DNA of 64,000 nucleotides, taken from Thereva unica. Taxonomy: Eukaryota; Arthropoda; Insecta; Diptera; Therevidae. The notes below the pieces were generated by a model. That model was not told the DNA's origin. It did not search any database and worked only from the letters and a program-made list of their open reading frames with translations. This document shows, in pieces, positions 56,745 to 64,000 of this stretch. Each line of letters opens with the position of its first letter. Within the stretch, counting starts at the first letter, position 1. The stretch covers positions 79,658,070 through 79,722,069 of the forward strand of contig OX465282.1 of the NCBI GenBank assembly GCA_949987705.1, written 5' to 3'. The position numbers and the translations under genes are program-made.

Positions 56745-57880
56745 TATTAGCATCTACTCCAAACGTATGTACGATGTTCAATACATTTATTTTGGAGTAG
56801 TTAAATGTTTTTTGCCGAATAAGATGTCTTTTTCTCTGCTTAGATTTAAAAGAAATCAAGAATTGATATGATTTAAGGAATAATAGGAGAATTTTTATTT
56901 TAGGTAATTGAAACAATAAAATAATATTGAAATAATTGACAGAAGTTTATTCTCAAACTTAGTATATTTATTGATAAATCATCAAAATTAATTTCATCTA
57001 TATCATAACGGTTTTCATTTTCTGATTCTTCACTTTCTTCTTCATTTAATTGGCCACTATGAATTTCTTCAACTTTTGAAGGTCCTGCTGGACCTTTATA
57101 CCACAATGGTTCCAACTTATTTTCTTGATTCAAGTTGCCATCCACATTCTGTTGGTTCAAATGAAATACAAATTGGCTCAGTGGCATTTTGCCACATTGC
57201 ATTTATAAATATGGTGCGTAAAACTTTTTGTGACAGAGTTTTCCAGCATGAAGGAATACTGCTAGAATTGAAATTTATAAGACCTTTGTAAAATTCTTCT
57301 TTGTCACTGGCGCTTGCAAAAATTTCAAGAATAATTCAAATCTTGCACTATCAACATTAGTTTTGTCTATATTACACATTTCGTTAGTGAATCCTTGGAT
57401 AAGATCTGTTTTCTCTTCGTCATTGATGTCTTCCGGATCCGTCAAATGTTCAAACATATTTTGGTATTCTTCATTCAATATTAAAATGTTGAATGGTTTG
57501 ATTTTTCCTTTGCGAACAAAAGCTGTTGTATAATCAGAACCTGTGAAGTCATGGACTCCCGGAAGAGCGCGACAAAGTGTTGGACCTAATTCTCGTGCAA
57601 GATCTGTACAACTTATATAATTAATTTCTTTACCTAATTTATTTGTTTTCGAATTTGTGAATATTTCCTGATTAACATGTCAGTATCTACAGATTTAATG
57701 AGAATTTTTTTTCATTTTTTCAAGTGAAAGAAAATTCTCGTATCAGTCTCTTCGTGATACATGTATAATCCTCGTTCAATGTCCGCGAGACAGCTCCATT
57801 GATATTAGTGTAAACGAAGCATTGGTCTTCAACTGTTAAAAAAATTTTTTTTTATTGAGAATGGAGCTAAATGAATCTTC

Positions 57881-58440
57881 TAGTCCAAAGTCCCTGGCCC
57901 ATTTTTTTTAGTGATTAGTAACGAGCTGAAATTTCGTGAGTAGCTTCCTTTTAGGAAGACGCCCAACTTTTCTCTCTGCGAAGATTCTCAATGTGGTGTC
58001 TAATGAAACGGGGGGGGGGGCGTAAACATGTCGGTTTGGTGATTGAAAAAATTTTATTAGTAACAATTTGTTTGTTAGTTAAATCAAGAGATAATGTAAT
58101 GAAGAAATCAAAAAACCGTTTGTCCTACAAAAATGATGGTGCAACCAAAGGGTCGCCCACCCGCAACATGTGCAAATAACGAGGTCATAAATAACTATTA
58201 GTAACAAGCTGATTTTTTCAGTGTTGGTTAGTATTTGTGCCTATAATAAGACGGCCACATTGTCCTCCAAATTAGGTGGTGCGATTTCTCAGTCCTACGC
58301 TCTGCAATTGTTAGTTCCATGGAAGAATTTTTATCATTAGTAACTGTAGGATAAGGACGTCACTTAAAAGATTAGTGTGCGTTTAACCTAACTACACCAG
58401 TGTCCTACAAAAATGTTGGTGCGTATCGCTTGTCCTACAA
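57881..58440. repeat. left arm: ~141-bp units with ATTAGTAAC boxes
   Basis: ATTAGTAAC occurs at 57914, 58056, 58197 and 58336 (spacing 142, 141, 139). TGTCCTMCAAA...GGTGCG blocks occur near 58117, 58259 and 58400 with the same spacing. A G-run lies near 58009-58020. The 62-codon plus-strand frame here is non-coding repeat. Confidence 0.85.
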
Positions 58441-58589
58441 GAAAAGATAATTTCAAAATGTGGGAAAGTTATCAGAGCACATTTTTATGGAAAACATTTA
58501 TATATTCTTTCGAAAAGTCAAAAGAAATATGCCTATTGATATTTTGGTAACATGACAAAAAAATAATATTTATTCGGATATAAAAAATT

Positions 58590-60400
58590 TAATACAATTA
58601 ATCTTCATCAGATTCCAACTCGTCCTCTTCGCTATCTACAATACTATCACGATCTTCGTCTTCTTGACAACTAAACTATCATATGTTATTTCTGTGTCTG
58701 TAATAAATTAATTAAAGCAATTAATTATTTTGAAAATTATCTACAATAATAGGGCACCTTGGGAGTTAGAAGATAATTCTTCTATTGATGGACTTTGAGG
58801 ACCGTCGAACCAATAATATAGGAACTTGCCATCAATCCGGCATACATACTCCTCTATTATTTTAAACAACTCACTCGATGTTGTCAATTTAGTTCGAGGA
58901 AGTTGCGCAAAGGCCTCTTGAAATTTTTTGCTTTTTTTTAAAATATGAAGTGGCCTCTTTTTTCCTTTTCTGTAGAAAGCAGGGTTATAGTCATTTCCCG
59001 TAAAAATATGGCATACAGCAAGTGAACATGATAGTTCTCCCAGGTTGGCATAAATGTTATTTATATTTAGAAATGATTTTTTTTTTACTTGTACTTAAAT
59101 TAATGGTTATATCTATGGGTGACTTCGTAAATGTAAAATTTAAGCAGTCGGTTTAAGTCAAGACTTCATAAATGTCACAGTTTTAAAGCACTGTGTTCAT
59201 AATTGCATCGTAAACGTCAAATCTTTGCATTGAAATGGGAATTTCGGCATCATGAATAGCTATGATGCAAAGTGATTAGTTTTACAAATTTTACCAAAAT
59301 TTTGTGTGCTGTTCCTTGTGCCACATTAAAACGATTGCATATTTTACGAAAATTATTTTGATAGGCTACTTTCAACTGAGGTTGAAGGGCGCCCGTTTTC
59401 ACATTTTTTATATCTTTCTTCCATAAGTGAAGAAATACATAAAATACTTTTGTGGATTGGTTTCTTTTTGAATGAAGGACTTCAATATGAACAAACTTAT
59501 TATGTATAATATTTGCTTACAACAAATGCGTTAAGGAGGGGAATTTTATGGGGAAGTTGTGTATAAATATATTGAAAAGCTTGGGGCCTAGAATGGAGCC
59601 TTTGGGGGACTCCAGATTCAATTTTGAACGGTTGAGAGGTTAGCTCTGTGTAACAGTCTCAATTTAAAAGTTGTGGTAACGGTATATATTACTCCAAAGT
59701 AAAAATCTAATTTTTGAAATAAGTATTATGGCCATACACAAAAGACTAAGGAGAATCTTGGCAGAGGCGAAGATTCGGGTCCACCTATTAACTTTCTTCA
59801 AGATCATGTAAATCTAATCATGAATAATGATCCATTGGTTTCAAAAACACGACACGGCACGACCATTGATGCTGTATTTGGCTGATAGGTTAATGTCCTC
59901 AGTATGAAACTCTATTGTAATCATTGTATAACTTCTAATGTGCGTACATAAGTATACACACCCACTGCTTTTTTTTATTAAATTTAGCGGTTCTATATTT
60001 GGTATTAAATGTTTTAAAATTAACTTTACAATAACTTTTTTATCCATTTTGTAAAAAAGTAAAAACGGCACACTTCATAATTGTCAAATTTAAAACTGCA
60101 CAACTTTGTCTAAGCTTTTACTGAACTTTGACTTGACTGCATTAATACTGTTTTCTGACACAGTTTATTGGCATTTACGAAGTCACCCTATTTTATCTTT
60201 CAAGTTTTTAAAATTAGCCAACATTATTACTGGTATATCGGAATCAGTGCAATGCACCTGCACACGATAATTGGCGTTGAACTGACAAATATGATAAACA
60301 ATTTTGGTGTCAGCTTCTTCGTGGTAGCAGGAGAGATTATAATCAATCACTCTTTTTATCTTATTGCCACTGGAGACTTCATACACGTAGCATTGATCAT
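58590..60400 (-). pseudogene. inner FEN1/XPG-like gene, N-terminally truncated and interrupted
   Basis: 60400-60189 encodes a segment with CYHEEADTKIVYH and VQVHCTDSDIPVIMLA. After the 59117-60188 insertion, 59116-58590 gives CHIFTGNDYNPAFYRKGKKRP, YYWFDGPQSPSIEEL and an acidic tail (SEEDELESDED). Motif order matches the outer gene: acidic EEAD, DSD, TGNDY, RKGK, W-x-GP-x-x-PS, acidic C-terminus. The N-terminal FDR-type half is missing; the frame dies out at the right arm. Its place inside the inverted repeats argues that this family is cargo or machinery of the transposon. Function unproven. Confidence 0.6.
59117..60188. mobile_element. small TIR element with 3-bp duplication
   Basis: GGGTGACTTCGTAAATG (59117-59133) and its exact inverse (60172-60188) bound 1072 bp. 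The inner FEN1-like frame reads into it on one side (LKDKI) and out on the other, with ATA (TAT on the plus strand) duplicated. Inside are unassigned relics; a stretch near 59570-59640 might be a LINE fragment. Confidence 0.78.
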
Positions 60401-60534
60401 ATTTTATTAATTATTGATTTGCAAAACAGCGCATACTTATTCCTTACTGCATTTAGGGATTTTTTTTACATATCTTACATACTAACAAGAACAACTTAAG
60501 CTAAAGTAGGTTTAAGTTATATTTTATCAATATG

Positions 60535-61076
60535 CACCACCTTTTTTGTAGGACAGCAGTAATAATGTGTTCTATACTTAATTCCCTAAATAAAAATACA
60601 AGAATGATGTTGTTACTAATGATAAAAATTCTTCCATGAAACTAACAATTGCAGAGCGTAGGACTGAGAAATCGCACCACCTAATTTGGAGGACAATGTG
60701 GCCGTCTTATTATAGGCACAAATACTAACCAACACTGAAAAAATCAGCTTGTTACTAATAATTATTTATGACCTCGTTATTTGCACATGTTGCGGGTGGG
60801 CGACCCTTTGGTTGCACCATCATTTTTGTAGGACAAACGGTTTTTTGATTTCTTCATTACATTATCTCTTGATTTAACTAACAAACAAATTGTTACTAAT
60901 AAAATTTTTTCAATCACCAAACCGACATGTTTACGCCCCCCCCCCCCCCCGTTTCATTAGACACCACATTGAGAATCTTCGCAGAGAAAAGTTGGGCGTC
61001 TTCCTAAAAGGAAGCTACTCACGAAATTTCAGCTCGTTACTAATCACTAAAAAAATGGCCCAGGGACTTTGGACTA
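60535..61076. repeat. right arm: ~141-bp units, inverted
   Basis: GTTACTAAT occurs at 60612, 60751, 60892 and 61036 (spacing 139, 141, 144), mirroring the left arm. A C16-like run lies near 60937-60952. Confidence 0.85.
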
Positions 61077-61576
61077 TTCTGTCCAATGCTTATGTAAAAA
61101 TTGTACTATCGATTCTTTAAATTTAGGGTTACTTAAACTTTTATTGAAATCAGTTGGTCTACTCTGTAGAGGTCCTGCGATTGCAAATGGTATGTCATTT
61201 TCTTTTCGTGTTAATCTTTCTTAATCTTTAATTGAGGGTAAAAAATATCTATCAAAAATTAGATGTATTTCTGACGCTGTGGTATTACATATTTTTTTGA
61301 GTATATATTGTGCGATCTTACCAAATGCTTGAGGCATAGATGGTCCTAAATTGTGTAATAAATAGAAACCATCAATAATCTCAATGTCTATGTGGTCTGG
61401 TATTGAGGATTTTATTGAAGAAGTCAATTTTTTCGCTAATGCAGATTTATGGCTCCTTAGCTATTTCCTTATTTTATTAACATTGGAACTTTTCGTTAGC
61501 GCCCCACGCTTTTTTACATTTCGAAACCTAGGTTGTTCCCATATACTGGCTGGAGCAATACAAATTTTACATTAAA

Positions 61577-63640
61577 AATTATTTTTTACTTTTTAGCTAA
61601 TTTTAAATTAAAAGCGTATTTTTTGGTTTTTTTAAACTATATATTTTATTTTCTACTTTTTAGTCTATTATATGGCTTCTACCATTTTCTTGTCACCACC
61701 ATCTTAGATTTAAAATGGTGTATCAGTCAGCACTTTTCCCACCTTGGCTTCGGTGGGACCTCATAGTCTACATCATTTAATGAACTCTAGCTCTTTATGC
61801 TACTTGGCTCAATCATCAGACTCCTTCATACACTTTCATTTGATACCCAAACCGAGTGGGTTTTAAAGAAAAAGGTAATCGCCATTCCGCTATTTTGTGT
61901 TGGCCGCTATTTTGAATTTAGAATTACGCTACGCAGCTAATTGTATTGTAGTTGGCATACCCATCCATTTGATACCCATGTCGGGGGGTCGGCGAACGCA
62001 ATTGCAAAATTCAGCCGCCATCCTGGACCCGTCATCTTGATTTTTTTACAAAATAGTCAGATTACATTGTCATCCAAAATAAACGTGTTGTAACGGTCAG
62101 TTTTGCTCAAAAATTTCTAAATAATTACTTGACTAAAAATCACTGTCGAGAATGAAAATTCAGAAGTTGTTCGAAACCAAAAAGTAGGCGGGGAAAATAA
62201 AACGGAAAAGAAAAAAAAAGAAAAAATTGAGAGTCAGTCTGGAAAAAAATCGAAAATGGAGAAAAGCCTGGAATTTGAAAATAAGTTTTTCTGAATTTGG
62301 TTTGGTGTACTTGAAGTGAGAAACATTCCGAAACTTATGACTTTAATAAACGTTTGATATCGATGTATCTGCTATTGATCCAACTATAAACTTTGGTCCA
62401 GTGCGAATTTATTTTTTTGAAGAGCTGGCCCTGAGAGGAAAGGTCGCTGTTGAATCCACGCCGAAATATAATGCTGGTACATGAATGAAAGTTCCCGTTC
62501 CTGTAGGAAAATTGTCACTGGTAATTCTAAAGGCCCCCAAGAATAGAAAAGAGTCTAAGGTGCGTAAGTTAATTATAATAATTGAAATTAAAAAGCGTGC
62601 AGAACATCAAATTGGAATAATTGTACGCATTACAAGTTGATGGTGAAAACAATTTGGAGCAGCTTAATATAGAAAGTGTCAGTTAGGTTGATGTGGAAGC
62701 CGGTGGTGCTATAATGAGCGTTGAAGGTGCTGGGGCCTTGCTACAAACAGGTACAGCCGTACTCTTGGATTATCTGATGATTTGATGTGGGGCAATACCT
62801 TATTTTACTCTTCTTTCAACGAATGTCAAGCTTGAAAGAACTGAAACCATAGAGGAAAAAAAAAATATTGAATTTTAAATTCAAATTATCGTTTTATTTT
62901 AAGTAATAAACCAAAAACAATATAACAAACTTTAAAAATTTAAATTATTTTAATGGCGAAAAGTACAAAAAGGTATTGGACACAGAAGTGAATATGAAAG
63001 TTGTCGTAAATGCACGATTATTTGGAGCGTCAACTTTGTCGAAATGTTTACTGAAATGAGCTCGTGATATATGAAAATAACTTAAATAATAGAAAAAACA
63101 AGAATATTGAACAAATTAAATATTGTATTACAATAACTATCTTCACCTAGGTTAAGTCTTTCTTTTCCTAACACTTACACACCAGACCATTAAATATTTA
63201 GTCATGCTTTACTTTATTAATATATAATATTTCGAAGTGCCGTTAATAATCATTTTGATTTTATGTATCTATAATTGAGTGTAATATTGTTGCTCCTTGT
63301 TAGATCAAAATTTTTTTTCATTCTTGTGTTGGATATTCCGTGAGTTGGTTCCGGTAATTTGTTGTTCCGTTAGGTTACACGGTCGTTTATAACATCGTTT
63401 GTACAAAGCGAGGAGTATTGGCCATTACTGCGCGCTTTATTGTTATCTTGAGCTTCATACATATGTACCTAAAAATAAAATAATGTAACATTGATTGAAT
63501 TGATTGTGATCATTTAATGCTAATATTTGACAAGGACAGCTAACTATTGTCGTGGTTGATAAGTATTCATTGTATTGTTTGTGTTGATGATTACAGGATT
63601 ATTAAATGATTATAAATACTAGAATGTCCAGGTGGTAAAT
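61577..63640. other. no gene identified
   Basis: AT-rich sequence. The stretch 61800-62040 repeats the phrase CATTTGATACCCA (near 61838 and 61968), suggesting a degraded repeat. No frame with recognisable content. Confidence 0.4.
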
Positions 63641-63960
63641 TTTTTTTGTGGAATGGTTGAGCCGGGGGTCATTCCTTGTCAGGGCATGACGAGGCACAGG
63701 CGATGACCGGAGAATGATGGAGGCGGGATTCAAGGTTGCACAGGCACAGGTAAGTGGTGAACCAACCGCGGTAAGCCCCGGCCACACACCCCACGACCCC
63801 TCCGGCGAGCTAGATAACTCCGTGTGGCCGGCGTAGGAGTTCCGGAATTTTGTTTCCTTTCTTATGTATGGTATTGGCTCCTTGGTCATGCTTTTCCGGG
63901 CTTATGGCTAAGGGGGTAATACCTCGCATAAGTGGCGCCCAATATTTTATCGCGCCATTA
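63641..63960. other. GC-rich block, possible LINE tail or other repeat
   Basis: Markedly GC-richer than its surroundings (CCACGACCCCTCCGGCGAGC and nearby). A 95-codon minus-strand frame has no recognisable motif. It may be the 3' region of an R1- or Jockey-like LINE; I cannot confirm this. Confidence 0.25.
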
Positions 63961-64000
63961 TGCTATTACAGTGTGTGCAAAATTTCAGCTCCATCGGAAA

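Larger units (their letters stand above)
57881..61076. mobile_element. DNA transposon with ~550-bp inverted repeats and 3-bp duplication
   Basis: Arms 57881-58440 and about 60535-61076 are inverse copies, with termini TAGTCCAAAGTCCCTGG. Flanks are TTC (57878-57880, 61077-61079). The duplication is supported independently, because removing the element rejoins the outer gene's codons (HWTE and EDSF). Each arm is made of ~141-bp units. The interior carries a truncated FEN1-like gene, itself split by a smaller element (59117-60188). Confidence 0.88.
56900..61560 (-). pseudogene. outer FEN1/XPG-like nuclease gene, split by a long-TIR transposon
   Basis: The N-terminal part (61560-61080) contains EIIDGFYLLHNLG and HLIFDRYFLPSIKD, placed like the FEN1 N-terminal Asp motifs. 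After the 57881-61076 insertion the gene resumes (57880-56900) with HEETDTRIFFHL, SVDTDMLI and HDFTGSDYTTAF, which parallel the FEN1 EAEA, DxD and GCDY acidic motifs. RKGKIKPF, a WYKGPAGPSKVEE segment and an acidic tail follow. Codons before and after the insertion join across a GAA duplication. Stops and frameshifts (e.g. near 57700 and 57275) make it a pseudogene. I recognise the family as a multi-copy arthropod one of uncertain name; the nuclease assignment is motif-based inference. Confidence 0.6.

Noticed and set aside
57991..58179. 62-codon ORF in the inverted-repeat arm
   Set aside because: It lies in repeat units and depends on a G-run; the opposite arm does not preserve it as coding sequence.

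Overview
The window is AT-rich, repeat-dominated DNA from an insect, most likely a higher fly (Diptera). I infer this from env-bearing Gypsy (errantivirus-like) elements with AGTTA-type LTRs, tRNA-Ser primer sites and CGCG targets, two BEL/Pao elements, a PIF/Harbinger transposon with 55-60 bp introns, and several MITE families. I found no convincing host gene, tRNA, rRNA or CRISPR array. Almost every long reading frame belongs to a mobile element, and most are broken.

Left part (1-15187). A minus-strand errantivirus-like element (Gypsy-A, 1-3925, running off the left edge) sits inside the 5' LTR of a plus-strand BEL/Pao element (BEL1, to 13375). BEL1 keeps a full 1698-codon gag-pol frame and a second frame of unknown function. 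BEL1 in turn cuts a decayed pogo-like transposase (13376-13889). A 399-bp MITE (14359-14757) and a solo LTR of the Gypsy-D family (14801-15187) follow.

Middle (15188-23420). Unassigned AT-rich DNA with a three-copy 143-bp tandem repeat surrounds a whole PIF/Harbinger transposon (17893-22171), with perfect terminal repeats, TTA duplications, a decayed DDE nuclease gene and a convergent MADF-like second gene.

Nested stack (23421-45994). A minus-strand Gypsy (Gypsy-B) is split in its RNase H domain by a second Gypsy (Gypsy-C, 25279-43554, duplication CCAAC). Gypsy-C is split in its own RNase H by BEL2 (29231-39101, duplication GTAAT). BEL2 is split in its integrase C-terminus by a hAT element (33646-36610, duplication CCCTTAGG), which carries smaller MITEs. 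That is five layers, three of them proved by target-site duplications.

Right part (46279-64000). A second errantivirus-like element (Gypsy-D, 56364 back to about 46700, minus strand) has gag, protease, RT, RNase H, integrase and env remnants. It is broken by a TTAA-flanked piggyBac-like MITE, a hAT-like element carrying a LINE 3' end, and an in-frame 144-bp duplication. Beyond it, a decayed gene (about 56900-61560) with FEN1/XPG-like nuclease motifs is split by a transposon with long inverted repeats (57881-61076). That transposon itself carries a truncated gene of the same family and has arms built from ~141-bp units. This is the least familiar structure in the window.

All four sizeable Gypsy elements lie on the minus strand and both BEL elements on the plus strand. 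The layout resembles a heterochromatic TE island or piRNA-cluster-like graveyard; that reading is inference.
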